NCBI GenBank assembly: GCA_942490855.1
Contig: CALNYS010000004.1
Coordinates: 1,178,001-1,242,000 of the forward strand
Origin: CALNYS01 sp942490855
GTDB taxonomy: Bacteria > Planctomycetota > Phycisphaerae > Phycisphaerales > UBA1924
Reading direction: 5' to 3'
DNA: 64,000 nucleotides
The position numbers were made by a program, and so were the translations under genes. This document shows positions 1 to 9,420 of this stretch, piece by piece. Each line of letters starts with the position of its first letter. The first letter of the stretch is position 1. The notes under the pieces are model-generated. The model ran no database searches, was not told the origin of the DNA, and saw only the letters and a list, made by a program, of their open reading frames with translations.

Positions 1-555
1 CTCGCCAAGATGCGCCTCGCGGAGAAGTACGGTGTCCCGATCGTGACGCTGGTCGACACCCCCGGCGCCTACCCGGGCCTGGGCGCCGAGCAGCGGGGCC
101 AGGCCGAGGCGATCGCGGTGAACCTGCGCGAGATGTCCCGCCTCAAGACGCCCATCGTGAGCGTGGTCATCGGCGAGGGGGGCTCGGGCGGCGCCCTGGG
201 CATCGCGGTCGCCGACCGCGTGGCGATGCTCGAGAACTCCTGGTACTCGGTCATCTCGCCCGAGGGGTGCGCGGCGATCCTTTGGAAGGTCGCGAACGAA
301 GAGACCAACACCGCCGCCGCCACCGCGCTGAACCTCCGCGCCGAGGACAACCTCAAGCACGGGATCATCGACGACGTGATCGAGGAACCCCCGGGCGGCG
401 CGCACACCGACCACGCCGCGGCCGCGGAGAACCTGGAAAAGTGGCTGGTCGACCGCCTGCGCCGCCTCCAGCGCACGAAACGCGAGACACTGCCGGAGCG
501 CCGGTACAAGCGTTTCCGCGGGCTCGGTGAGTTCACGGAAGCCCCCGAGGGGTAA
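1..555 (+). CDS. accA: Acetyl-CoA carboxylase carboxyltransferase subunit alpha (5' truncated)
   Basis: This is the C-terminal 184 residues of the alpha subunit of acetyl-CoA carboxyltransferase. That enzyme moves the carboxyl group from biotin carboxyl carrier protein to acetyl-CoA to make malonyl-CoA, the committed step of fatty-acid synthesis. The reading frame is open from the first base of the window, so the start lies upstream. The diagnostic stretches are VTLVDTPGAYPG, the IGEGGSGGALGI oxyanion region, and SVISPEGCAAILWK, all in the family order. The tail (RYKRFRGLGEF) is also typical. A 125-bp gap separates it from the next gene. Recognition is by family motifs and I see nothing unusual. 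Confidence 0.95.
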   Translation, partial: LAKMRLAEKYGVPIVTLVDTPGAYPGLGAEQRGQAEAIAVNLREMSRLKTPIVSVVIGEGGSGGALGIAVADRVAMLENSWYSVISPEGCAAILWKVANEETNTAAATALNLRAEDNLKHGIIDDVIEEPPGGAHTDHAAAAENLEKWLVDRLRRLQRTKRETLPERRYKRFRGLGEFTEAPEG

Positions 556-680
556 CGCGTTCGGCGTGCGAGCCTTGCGGGCAGGGCCTATAAGCGGTAC
601 GCTCTCCGACCTTTGCCGCCCGGCTCGCACCCTGCCGCTGGGTTTATTCCTTGCTCTGACAAGGCCTTGGAGGCCTCCGC

Positions 681-1589
681 GTGGCCAAGCGCAAGACCAC
701 CGCCAAGAAGACGACGAAGAAACCCGCGACCAAGAAGGCGTCCACGCGCGCCGCCCCGGCGCGGAAGAAGACGTCGAGCAAGAAAGCCCCGGCAAAGAAA
801 AAGCCCGCCGCCAAGAAGAAGCCGACGGCCAAGAAGCCTTCGGCGTCCAAGAAGACATCCAAGCCGGGCGCGTCCGGCGCGGGCAAGAAGACGACGAAAA
901 AGGTCGTGAAGAAGACCGCGCCGAAGAAGAAGCCGTCGTCGAAGAAGGCGCCCGCGAAGAAGACGGCCAAGACGACCGCCAAGAAGACGACCACCAAAAA
1001 GACCACGAAGAAGAAGACGACCAAGAAGGCGGCCTCGTCGTCCCGCCCGTCGTCGAAGAAGAAGCCCAGCCCGCCGGCCGACGACACGCAGCTCAAGGCC
1101 GCGCGCGCCGCGGCCCTGCGCCTCGCCGCCCTCGCCGGGCTCCCCGCCGTTACGACCAACGAGTACGCCGAGCCCGAGGCCGAGAAGAAGACGCGTCGTC
1201 TGACAAAGTCGCCCCTGTCCGCGGCCGCGCTGGACGTGTACCGCGAGCTGCTTCTCCAGAAGCGCCGCGAGGTCGCGGGCGACGTGTCCGCGATCGAGGG
1301 CGAGGCGCTCAACCCGTCCCGCGCCGGGTCGCTGTCGTCGCTCCCGCAGCACATGGCCGACCAGGGCACCGACGAGTTCGAGCAGACGCTCTCGCTGGGC
1401 ATCGCCGCGTCGCAGCGCCGCCTGCTCATCGAGATCGAGGCGGCGCTCGATCGCATCGACGACGGCGTGTATGGCATCTGTGAGATGACCGGCGGGGCGA
1501 TCCAGAAAGCGCGTCTCGAGGCCACCCCGTGGTGCCGCTACAGCCTCGAGGGCGCCCGCATGGCCGACCGCGGGCTCACGCCGTCGTGA
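681..1589 (+). CDS. DksA/TraR-family protein with long lysine-rich histone-H1-like N-terminal tail
   Basis: The 302-residue product has two parts. Residues 1 to about 135 are almost entirely Lys/Ala/Thr/Pro/Ser with repeated KKTTKK and AKK blocks, like the tails of histone H1 and bacterial H1-like proteins. Residues about 175-302 form a DksA/TraR domain with a coiled-coil hairpin, the HMADQGTDEFEQT tip, and YGICEMTG at the zinc-finger site. DksA proteins enter the RNA polymerase secondary channel. Of the four zinc cysteines only two remain (C-x2-T and C-x2-S), as in zinc-independent DksA2-type proteins. The start is GTG at 681, with GGAGG seven bases upstream at 669-673. The stop overlaps the lspA start (GTGA), so the genes are probably co-translated. 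A role joining DNA binding to polymerase control is inference. Confidence 0.85.
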   Translation: MAKRKTTAKKTTKKPATKKASTRAAPARKKTSSKKAPAKKKPAAKKKPTAKKPSASKKTSKPGASGAGKKTTKKVVKKTAPKKKPSSKKAPAKKTAKTTAKKTTTKKTTKKKTTKKAASSSRPSSKKKPSPPADDTQLKAARAAALRLAALAGLPAVTTNEYAEPEAEKKTRRLTKSPLSAAALDVYRELLLQKRREVAGDVSAIEGEALNPSRAGSLSSLPQHMADQGTDEFEQTLSLGIAASQRRLLIEIEAALDRIDDGVYGICEMTGGAIQKARLEATPWCRYSLEGARMADRGLTPS

Positions 1590-2251
1590 GCGAGGCGTCC
1601 GCGCCGCACCCGACAACACCGCTCCGCAGCGCCCGCGCGTGGGCGCTTTTGCTGGGCGTCACCGCCGTCGGCGCGGCGCTCGACCTCGTCACCAAGTCCC
1701 TCGCCTTCACGCACATCGCCGACAACCCGGTCCGCGTGCCGCGCGAGATCGTGCTCGCGCACCCGCCCGACCAGCTCAACGCGGCGATCATCCCCGCGCA
1801 CCAGCCGGTGGGGGTGGCGCCCTACCTGCTCGAACTCCGCCTGGTGCTCAACCCCGGCGCGGTCTTCGGCGTGGGGCCCGGGAAGCGATGGTTCTTCGTG
1901 GCGTTCACGCTGCTCGCCGCGGGGGCGGCGGTGTGGATGTTCGCCCGCTGGACGACCGTGAAAGACCGCTGGTCGCACACGGCGCTGGGGCTGGTGCTCG
2001 CGGGCGGGCTCGGGAATCTCTACGACCGCCTCGTGCACGGGTGCGTGCGCGACTTCCTGCACCCGCTGCCCGGCGTCCATCTGCCGTTTGGCATCGCGTG
2101 GCCGGGCGGGGAGACCGAGGTGTGGCCGTGGGTGAGCAACGTCGCCGACGCGTGGCTGCTCGTCGGGATCGCGATCCTGATGGTGCGCGCGTGGACGACG
2201 GGCGACGCGAAGAAGCCCAGCGATCAGCCCGCGGTTGACGCGCCGGGCTGA
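1586..2251 (+). CDS. lspA: Lipoprotein signal peptidase (signal peptidase II)
   Basis: LspA is an inner-membrane aspartyl protease that removes signal peptides from diacylglyceryl-modified prolipoproteins. I start it at GTG 1586, which overlaps the DksA-like stop by four bases, because upstream in-frame codons read inside that gene. Membrane segments are visible at about residues 14-34, 95-120, 130-150 and 185-205. The family blocks are present: LRLVLNPGAVFGVG, the first catalytic aspartate in GNLYDRLVHGCVRDFLH, and the second in SNVADAWLL. The loop between the first membrane segment and the NPG motif is longer than in E. coli LspA, giving about 221 residues against 164. The 3' end overlaps the convergent gene at 2224-3210 by 28 bp. 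Confidence 0.93.
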   Translation: MSEASAPHPTTPLRSARAWALLLGVTAVGAALDLVTKSLAFTHIADNPVRVPREIVLAHPPDQLNAAIIPAHQPVGVAPYLLELRLVLNPGAVFGVGPGKRWFFVAFTLLAAGAAVWMFARWTTVKDRWSHTALGLVLAGGLGNLYDRLVHGCVRDFLHPLPGVHLPFGIAWPGGETEVWPWVSNVADAWLLVGIAILMVRAWTTGDAKKPSDQPAVDAPG

Positions 2252-3210
2252 CGACCGCTGCGCTCGCGCAGGGTGTCGAGCATCTCGCGGACCTCGCCGG
2301 CCATGCGCGAGTTGGGGAACGCGTCGATGATCTGCTCCCCGACGGTGAGGGCGTCGCTCCACGCCTTGTCCTGCACGAGGAGCTTGAAGCGGACGCCGAG
2401 GTTGTCGCGGGCCTTGCCGATGACGCCCCGCGCCACCTCGCGGAACTGCTCGGCCTCGTCCTCGTCGAGGTAGTGGTCGAGCTCCTTGAGGAGCGTCATC
2501 GCCTGCTCGGTGTCCTCGCGCTGGGCGGCGTGGAGGAAGCGGCGCTCGAGGTCGAGCTTGTAGCGGTTGTGGGCCTGGTCCACCTTGTCGCGCAGGGACT
2601 CGACACGGGGGGAGTCGGGGAAAAGGCGCTGGATGCGCGCGGCTTCCTCCGCCGCGGCGACCCACTGCTTGGACTCGATCTTGGAGTCGAGGATGACGAG
2701 CGCCTTGGACACGCCCTCTTCGTAGGTCTCGGCGCGACCGCGCTCGATGCGCACGCGGAACTCTTCGGCTTCCTTGCGGTAGCCGAAGCGCTCGGCGAGT
2801 TCCTTCACCAGGATCATCGCCGCGTCCCAGTCGTGGTCAACGATGTCCTGTTCGATCGCCCTGCACAGGAGGTCGCGTTCCTGACGCCGGTGGATGACGC
2901 GCTTGGCGGCCTCGGAGAGCCCGCCCTCGTTGACCATCTCGTGGACGGCCTCGCTCATCTCGTGGATCTGGTCGGCGAGCTCGATCATGGAGTTGTCTTC
3001 GCCGTCGGAAGTCCGCAGCCCGATCGGGGCGAGCGAGAGCGCGACGACGAGACCGATGAAGGCCTCGCCGCGGTAGTCCGGCAGCAGCAGGATGACCCCG
3101 AAGCACCCGAGCACGAGCAGCACGTAGAACAGGACGAGTTCCCACGCGGGCGGCTGGATGCCGCTGCGGGACGCACGCTTGGTTTCTCGTCGATCGAGTG
3201 TCTCGTTCAT
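2224..3210 (-). CDS. Membrane-anchored helical-repeat protein of unknown function
   Basis: I do not recognise a named family. The 328-residue product starts with a short basic cytoplasmic tail. Two closely spaced membrane segments follow (about residues 24-43 and 51-67), then a long, charged, almost wholly helical region to the end. The helical part contains TPR-like pairs (for example DWDAAMILVKELAERFGYRKEAEEF and later blocks of the same shape, each cut off by proline or glycine), which suggests a cytoplasmic protein-interaction scaffold. The start at 3210 is chosen for GGAG six bases upstream; an in-frame ATG at 3222 is the alternative. It is convergent with lspA and overlaps it by 28 bp. 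Confidence 0.8.
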   Translation of the reverse strand: MNETLDRRETKRASRSGIQPPAWELVLFYVLLVLGCFGVILLLPDYRGEAFIGLVVALSLAPIGLRTSDGEDNSMIELADQIHEMSEAVHEMVNEGGLSEAAKRVIHRRQERDLLCRAIEQDIVDHDWDAAMILVKELAERFGYRKEAEEFRVRIERGRAETYEEGVSKALVILDSKIESKQWVAAAEEAARIQRLFPDSPRVESLRDKVDQAHNRYKLDLERRFLHAAQREDTEQAMTLLKELDHYLDEDEAEQFREVARGVIGKARDNLGVRFKLLVQDKAWSDALTVGEQIIDAFPNSRMAGEVREMLDTLRERSGRQPGASTAG

Positions 3211-3260
3211 CGCCAACTCCATCGGCTCAGGCACGGCTCCGACGCCGCATAGTGACCCCA

Positions 3261-3626
3261 TCATGTGCCCGGGGTGGGCTCGCCGCAATTCCGGGTGACG
3301 GGAGAGAGGCACAGGAACCGCAGCCCGCCGTCCCCCGCTCGGAACTGGTGCTCGGTTTCAGAGGGGACGTAGACGACGTCGCCGGGGCGGATCGCTCGGT
3401 CCTCGCCCGCCAGGTGCAGCTCGCCCCCGCCCTCGAGGATGAAGACCTCGTGCTCGTAATCGTGGGCGTGGCGGGGGGTGTGCCCGCCGGGGACGACGCG
3501 GAACTGCCGCATGGCGAAGGTGGGGGCGCCGTCCTCGCGCCCGGCCATGATCCGCATGCTGACGCCCTCGGCGCCGGGCATGTCCACGGGGGCGAGGTCA
3601 ACGTCGTCGATGTTGCGGATCACCAC
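3261..3626 (-). CDS. Small single-domain cupin protein
   Basis: The 121-residue protein is one cupin barrel. Motif 1 is visible as GGHTPRHAHDYEHEVFILEG at about residues 46-65 and supplies the two histidines and the glutamate that normally bind metal. Motif 2 is PGDVVYVPSETEHQF at about residues 82-96 and supplies the third histidine. All usual metal ligands are therefore present, so a catalytic or metal-sensing role is possible. Cupins this small are very diverse (isomerases, dioxygenases, sugar-binding proteins) and the substrate cannot be read from the sequence. It lies alone, 54 bp from the divergent metallo-beta-lactamase gene, so the two may share a promoter region. Confidence 0.85.
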   Translation of the reverse strand: MVIRNIDDVDLAPVDMPGAEGVSMRIMAGREDGAPTFAMRQFRVVPGGHTPRHAHDYEHEVFILEGGGELHLAGEDRAIRPGDVVYVPSETEHQFRAGDGGLRFLCLSPVTRNCGEPTPGT

Positions 3627-3680
3627 GGGCCTCCTGCGGGCGTGCGCCCGCGCCTACGTCGTAGTCTAGCATGCCCCGCG

Positions 3681-4352
3681 ATGACCCCGACGACACAGAA
3701 ACCGAACGCGGGCGATCTCATCGAGGGGTACGCCCTCGGTCATTTCGCGACGAACTGCTACCTCGTGCGAGCCCCCGAGGGCGACGCGTGCTGGATCGTG
3801 GACGCCAGCTGGGGCGCCGGGGCGCTGGTCGAGCGCGCGAAGGAGCTGGGGCTGACGCCCGAGCGCCTCGTGCTCACCCACGCGCACCCCGACCACATCG
3901 CGGGCGTGCCCGAGGTGAAAGCCGCCCTCCCGGATCTCCCGGTGCTCATCCACTCGGCGGAAAAGGACTGGCTGAACGACCCGCAGAAGAACCTCAGCGC
4001 CCGCCTCGGCGGCGACGAGCTGCGCGTGGGCGAGGCCGACGCCCTGCTCGAGGACGGGCAGACGCTCATCCTGGGCTCCAGCGAGTGGCTCGTGCTGCAC
4101 ACCCCCGGGCACTCGCCGGGCGGGGTCGCGCTGTACTGCGCCGCGCTGGGCGTGGTGATCGCGGGCGACACGCTCTTTGAAGGATCGATCGGTCGCCACG
4201 ACTTCCCGTCGAGCGACGAGCAGGCGCTCTTCGCGTCGATCCGCGAAAAACTCTACGCGCTCCCCGACGACACGCTGGTGCTGCCCGGGCACGGCGGGGC
4301 CACGACGATCGGGCGCGAAAAAGCGTCGAACCCCTTCGTGCGACCGCTATGA
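3681..4352 (+). CDS. Metallo-beta-lactamase-fold hydrolase (glyoxalase II-like)
   Basis: The 223-residue product is an MBL-fold metal-dependent hydrolase. The binuclear site motif THAHPDHIAG (HxHxDH) lies near residue 70. Later ligands are visible in HTPGHSPGG, AGDTLF and VLPGHGG, in the order expected for the glyoxalase II/YcbL group. The start ATG at 3681 is chosen over the in-frame upstream extension because the protein then begins just before the fold's first strand (GHFATNCYLV). The stop overlaps the next ATG (ATGA), so it is translationally coupled to the alpha/beta hydrolase that follows. YcbL-type enzymes hydrolyse thioesters such as S-lactoylglutathione; the real substrate here is unknown. 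Confidence 0.88.
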   Translation: MTPTTQKPNAGDLIEGYALGHFATNCYLVRAPEGDACWIVDASWGAGALVERAKELGLTPERLVLTHAHPDHIAGVPEVKAALPDLPVLIHSAEKDWLNDPQKNLSARLGGDELRVGEADALLEDGQTLILGSSEWLVLHTPGHSPGGVALYCAALGVVIAGDTLFEGSIGRHDFPSSDEQALFASIREKLYALPDDTLVLPGHGGATTIGREKASNPFVRPL

Positions 4353-5134
4353 AGACGCCGACCGACCGGTTCGCGCAGCTCCCGTCGTCGCTCGCGAAGC
4401 AGGCGAAGACCGTGCGCCTGGGCGACGTGCCCGCGCTGCTGGCGCACCCGGACTGGGAAACCCCCGCGCCCACGGTGCTGTGGATGCACGGGCGGACGGT
4501 GCATAAGGAACTCGACCCCGGGCGCTACCTGCGCTGGATGCGCGCGGGCATCGCGACGTGCGCGATCGACCTGCCCGGGCACGGCGAGCGCTACGACCGG
4601 GACATGATGAGCCCCGAGAACACACTGCGCATCGTCGAGCGCGCCGTGGCGGAGGTGGACGAGGTCGTCGCGGCCATCACCGGGAGCGAATTCGGCGGCG
4701 TCTTTGACGCGTCGCGGCTGGCGATCGGCGGGATGAGCGCGGGCGGGATGGTCACGCTGCGCCGCCTCGGCGACGCGCACCCGTTCGTCTGCGCCGCGGT
4801 GGAATCGACCGCGGGGGATTTCTCGAAAATGCCCGCGTACGACGGGCGCTACCCGCAGGCGCTCATCGACGAGCTGGACCCGATGCTGCACATGGACGGT
4901 CGGCGCCCGGTCCCGCTGCTGGCGCTGCACTCGGAGAAGGACGAGTGGGTCCCGCTCGAGGCGATCTCGGGCTTTATTGAGGCGCTCCGTCCGATGCACG
5001 AGGAAACGGGCGTCGAGCTGACGCTGCGCACGTGGCCCGAGACGGGGGCGCCCTACGAGCACGCGGGGTTTGGGAAGGTCGCGGCGGAGGCCAAGGACGC
5101 GCAGCTCGCGTTCTTTACGCGCCACCTGTTGTAG
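4349..5134 (+). CDS. Alpha/beta hydrolase (dienelactone hydrolase/esterase-like)
   Basis: This 261-residue cytoplasmic alpha/beta hydrolase has a visible catalytic triad. The serine is in the nucleophile elbow GGMSAGG (about residue 131), the acid is the aspartate in SEKDEWVP (about residue 194), and the histidine is in YEHAGFG (about residue 243). The oxyanion region is TVLWMHGRTVH. LPGHGERYDRD resembles prolyl-oligopeptidase-like and dienelactone-hydrolase-like esterases. No signal peptide is present. It overlaps the MBL gene by four bases, suggesting two hydrolases made together. The 3' end overlaps the convergent thioesterase gene by 20 bp. The substrate is unknown. Confidence 0.85.
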   Translation: MKTPTDRFAQLPSSLAKQAKTVRLGDVPALLAHPDWETPAPTVLWMHGRTVHKELDPGRYLRWMRAGIATCAIDLPGHGERYDRDMMSPENTLRIVERAVAEVDEVVAAITGSEFGGVFDASRLAIGGMSAGGMVTLRRLGDAHPFVCAAVESTAGDFSKMPAYDGRYPQALIDELDPMLHMDGRRPVPLLALHSEKDEWVPLEAISGFIEALRPMHEETGVELTLRTWPETGAPYEHAGFGKVAAEAKDAQLAFFTRHLL

Positions 5135-5576
5135 GACGCAGCCACTCGGGGAGGGGTCGCGGTCGCCCGCTGTCGTCCACGCACGCGATGGTCGTCGTGG
5201 CCTCGACGCAGAGGTCGCCGGCGACGCCGTTTTCGCCGAGGCGCCGCACTTCGTACGTGTGATCGATGCGGGCTCGCCCGCCCCCGCTGACGCGTGTGAG
5301 GATCTCCAGCTCGTCGTCGTAGCGCGCGGGCAGTCGGTAGCGCAGCGCGAGCTTGGTCACGACGAGCAGCACGCCGGCGTCTTCGAGCTGTGCGTAGGTC
5401 ACGCCGCCGTCGCGCAGGAGTTCGGTGCGCCCGAGCTCGAGCCACGTGGCGTAGGAGCCGTGGTGCACGACGCCCATCGGGTCGCACTCGTTGTAGCGCA
5501 CGCGTACGCGGGTGGTCCCTTTGTCCGGGATCTCCCCGCGGGGGGCGAGCGTTCCGATGTCGATCGGGTCGGGCAT
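5115..5576 (-). CDS. Acyl-CoA thioesterase of the 4HBT/YbgC hotdog family
   Basis: The 153-residue protein is a single hotdog domain. The family's active-site block is clear: RYNECDPMGVVHHGSYATWL near residue 28, which contains the aspartate that activates water in 4-hydroxybenzoyl-CoA thioesterase and YbgC. Such enzymes hydrolyse short or medium acyl-CoA thioesters, and YbgC associates with the Tol-Pal system in proteobacteria. Here the gene lies three bases downstream of an outer-membrane barrel gene on the same strand, so the two are probably co-transcribed, but a Tol-Pal link is not visible. Acyl-chain preference cannot be told. Confidence 0.88.
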   Translation of the reverse strand: MPDPIDIGTLAPRGEIPDKGTTRVRVRYNECDPMGVVHHGSYATWLELGRTELLRDGGVTYAQLEDAGVLLVVTKLALRYRLPARYDDELEILTRVSGGGRARIDHTYEVRRLGENGVAGDLCVEATTTIACVDDSGRPRPLPEWLRPTTGGA

Positions 5577-5579
5577 CGC

Positions 5580-6293
5580 TTAGAACTCGAACACGAATGC
5601 GGCGTAGAGGCCGGCGAGGGCGCCGTCGAACTCGAAGCCGTCGTCGTCGAGGTCCGTGCGCAGGAAGCGGTAGCCGATCTGCGTGCCGAGGTAGGGCTCG
5701 GGCTGCCAGCGCAGGCGAGCGCCAACCGACCACGTCGTGCTCGTGAACCCGCCGCCGAGGTCCGCGAGGAAGTCGAAGGTGAAGTCCTCGGGCAGGTCGA
5801 TGCCGATCCGCGTCGCGACGAGCGCCTCGGCCCACACGCTGTCGTCGCTCGCGCCCATGCCCCCGGTGAGATCGACGCTCATGTCCGAGACGCGGAGGCC
5901 GCCGCCGAGATCGAGGCGCAGCGCGACGTCTTCGGACAGCTCACGCGCCCAGACCTCGTTGGTGACGAAGACCTCGAGCGCCCCGTAGTCGATCTCGCCG
6001 CCGCTGCCGTCGGTCTCGAAGATGAACCCCTCGAGGCGGACGTCCCACGCGCCGTTGGAAAAGACCGTGCGCAGCGCGGGGGTGATCTCGTTCTCGCCCA
6101 GGTCGATCGACTCGACCTCCATCGCCGCCTGCCCGGGCAGCGTCACGTCGTCCTGGAGCGCGGGGCGCCAGAGGACCAGCTCCGCCGAGGCGGTCCACCG
6201 GTTCTCGGCGTGCGGCGGCGGGGGGGCGTCCTCCCCCTGAGCGAGGGCGAGGGAGGGGCACAAGAACGGGGCAAGCAGGAAGAGTCGGCGCAT
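5580..6293 (-). CDS. Putative outer-membrane beta-barrel protein
   Basis: The 237-residue product begins with a classical signal peptide (MRRLFLLAPFLCPSLALA, cleavage after ALA). It continues with many short amphipathic strands that alternate hydrophobic residues and are separated by Asp/Gly-rich turns. The last residues are YAAFVFEF: a C-terminal phenylalanine preceded by alternating aromatics is the beta-signal used by the Bam machinery. This is the pattern of an 8- to 10-strand barrel (OmpW/OmpA-like size), but no family is recognised. It is the first gene of a two-gene leftward operon with the thioesterase. Sequence similarity searches would be needed to assign a family. Confidence 0.75.
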   Translation of the reverse strand: MRRLFLLAPFLCPSLALAQGEDAPPPPHAENRWTASAELVLWRPALQDDVTLPGQAAMEVESIDLGENEITPALRTVFSNGAWDVRLEGFIFETDGSGGEIDYGALEVFVTNEVWARELSEDVALRLDLGGGLRVSDMSVDLTGGMGASDDSVWAEALVATRIGIDLPEDFTFDFLADLGGGFTSTTWSVGARLRWQPEPYLGTQIGYRFLRTDLDDDGFEFDGALAGLYAAFVFEF

Positions 6294-6488
6294 GGGCGAA
6301 GCGTAGCGGCGGTACAGAGTTCTGGTGCCACGACGCGCCCGGAGGGAGGGAGAGGAGTCGATTGCGAGCCGACTGCCGAAATGGCGCCTTCCCGCTCACG
6401 CGGGCCCGCGCTGGCAGCGCTGGGGGCCCCGGGCGGGGGGCGCGCCCGCCCGGGGGGCTGGTCCGCCCTTTGCCACTGATCACTCGAG

Positions 6489-7010
6489 ATGGTCGATCTT
6501 GAGCCCCCTCATCACGATGCCCCCGACCCCGCCCCCGCGGGCGGGCGGTTGAACCTCCTGCTGACCGACGGCGGGTGGCGGGAGGAGTCGTGGGCCGACC
6601 GGCTGCCGCGCTTGCTCGAGCCCATGGGCGTCCGGGCCGTGCGCGCCGGGTGCGGTCGTGAGGCCGCCGAGACCCTTCGCCGAACCCCCGTCCACGCGGC
6701 TGTTCTGGATCTGAGCCTCCCTCTGGACGCTCGGGCCCGGCGTGCGGCCGCGGCCGGCGGGCGGGTGGCGGTGCGTCTGAACGAGGGCGGCGTGCGCCTT
6801 TTGGAGTACCTCGCCCGCCTCGAGCACCGCCCGCCTCTGGTGATCGTTCGCCAGCCCCGGACGCAGCGGGAGGACCAGCGGGTGCTGGCGCTGGCGATGA
6901 AGCTCGGCGCGTTCGCGGTGGTGGACCGCCCCGTGGACCTCGAGGCGATGCTCCAGATCCTTTCGCGACTTCTCGAACGGCATTACCGCGGGCGTTGGCC
7001 CGGCGTTTGA
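6489..7010 (+). CDS. Receiver-like (CheY-fold) protein, degenerate
   Basis: The 173-residue protein looks like a response-regulator receiver domain. LNLLLTDG matches the first strand (normally with an acidic pair), HAAVLDLSLP holds the phospho-acceptor aspartate position, LVIVRQPR is the fourth strand, and GAFAVVDRPVDLEAMLQIL resembles the last strand and helix. The usual lysine of the K-P pair is replaced by arginine (RPVD). Only one acidic residue is left at the first strand. About 25 Ala/Arg-rich residues are inserted after the third strand. No output domain is present. It sits 74 bp upstream of groES on the same strand. A phosphorylation-independent or altered receiver is plausible. Confidence 0.7.
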   Translation: MVDLEPPHHDAPDPAPAGGRLNLLLTDGGWREESWADRLPRLLEPMGVRAVRAGCGREAAETLRRTPVHAAVLDLSLPLDARARRAAAAGGRVAVRLNEGGVRLLEYLARLEHRPPLVIVRQPRTQREDQRVLALAMKLGAFAVVDRPVDLEAMLQILSRLLERHYRGRWPGV

Positions 7011-7084
7011 TAGAGACCCTGTACCCGCCGACCCGGGAGACCCCGGGCGGATGTTTTTCGTCTGTGAAGAAGGAGACCCCAGAC

Positions 7085-7420
7085 ATGGCGACCGCGACCC
7101 CCTCGAAAACCAAATCCAAGAAGATCACCACCAAGGTCCGCCCCCTCGGCGACAAGGTTCTGATCCAGCGCGATGTGTCCGCCGAGATGACCGACTCGGG
7201 CATCTACCTCCCCGAGCAGGCGAAGGACAAGCCCAAGAGCGGCGTGATCGTCGCCGTCGGCGAGGGCGCCCTCTCGACCGAGACCGGCGAGCGCTCCCCC
7301 ATGACCGTCAAGAAGGGCGACCGCGTCCTCTTCACCAGCTACGCCGGCACCGAGGTGAAGCTGGGCGACGACGAGCTGCTCATCATGAGCGAGGACGAGA
7401 TCCTCGCCATCGTCGACTAA
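7085..7420 (+). CDS. groS: Co-chaperonin GroES (Hsp10)
   Basis: The 111-residue protein forms the heptameric lid of the GroEL cavity. The family blocks are present: VRPLGDKVLIQRD, the mobile-loop region SGIYLPEQAKDKPKSG, VGEG, VKKGDRVLFTSYAGTEVK, and IMSEDEILAIVD. The N-terminus carries about 15 extra residues rich in Lys, Thr and Ser ahead of the fold. The ATG at 7085 follows GAAGGAGA at a proper distance. I saw no CIRCE repeat (TTAGCACTC-N9-GAGTGCTAA) in the 74 bp upstream, so HrcA control is not supported. A 67-codon ORF separates it from groEL. Confidence 0.96.
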   Translation: MATATPSKTKSKKITTKVRPLGDKVLIQRDVSAEMTDSGIYLPEQAKDKPKSGVIVAVGEGALSTETGERSPMTVKKGDRVLFTSYAGTEVKLGDDELLIMSEDEILAIVD

Positions 7421-7427
7421 CCCCGCG

Positions 7428-7631
7428 ATGACTTCTGACCAGCTCCGACAAGCCCTCGGCGAGCTCAATTCTGAGCGCGACGCCGAGTTTCACTTCGAGG
7501 GCGCTCCCCCGTGCCACGTGCCCGGGGCGATCCTCATCCCCGACGAGGCCGACCACCTGGTCAAGGTCTCCGACGGCAAGCACGTCTACCTGATCGACGC
7601 CGAGCGCGTCGCCTGGGTCAAGATCGGCTGA
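7428..7631 (+). CDS. Small conserved-looking protein encoded between groES and groEL
   Basis: This 67-residue ORF starts seven bases after groES and ends 53 bases before groEL, on the same strand. Codon use is strongly G/C at third positions, like its neighbours, which argues that it is a real gene. The sequence is acidic with a central hydrophobic strand pattern (PGAILIPDEADHLVKV and HVYLIDAERVAWVKIG). A small all-beta or alpha/beta fold is likely. It has no membrane segment and no recognised motif. Placement inside the chaperonin operon implies heat-inducible co-expression, and a chaperonin-associated function is inference only. Confidence 0.75.
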   Translation: MTSDQLRQALGELNSERDAEFHFEGAPPCHVPGAILIPDEADHLVKVSDGKHVYLIDAERVAWVKIG

Positions 7632-7684
7632 GCGCCGCACACACGAACCAACGCTCCGACTGAACGAGAAGGAAACGGATACAC

Positions 7685-9319
<1,635 letters not shown>

Positions 9320-9345
9320 GTCGAGAGACATCTGAACGCACAACG

Positions 9346-9376
9346 AAAGCCCAGGGATTGCAATCCCTGGGCTTTT
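9346..9376 (+). terminator. Intrinsic terminator of the groEL operon
   Basis: A near-perfect palindrome (AAAGCCCAGGGATTG / CAATCCCTGGGCTTTT) begins 27 bases after the groEL stop and ends in a T run. Because the left arm starts with A's it could also act on transcription from the right, but no leftward gene is near enough to need it. Confidence 0.9.
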
Positions 9377-9420
9377 GCACGCGCGTTGACAACCGATCGA
9401 ACCCCGTACATCATCCGCGC

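Noticed and set aside
588..1619. Long minus-strand ORF opposite the lysine-rich DksA-like gene
   Set aside because: It is the mirror of AAG/GCC repeats and gives a Leu/Arg-rich sequence with no family motif, as expected of an antisense frame in GC-rich DNA.
7011..7084. Possible CIRCE element before groES
   Set aside because: No TTAGCACTC/GAGTGCTAA repeat is present. A short CCCGGGAGACCCCGGG palindrome is not CIRCE.
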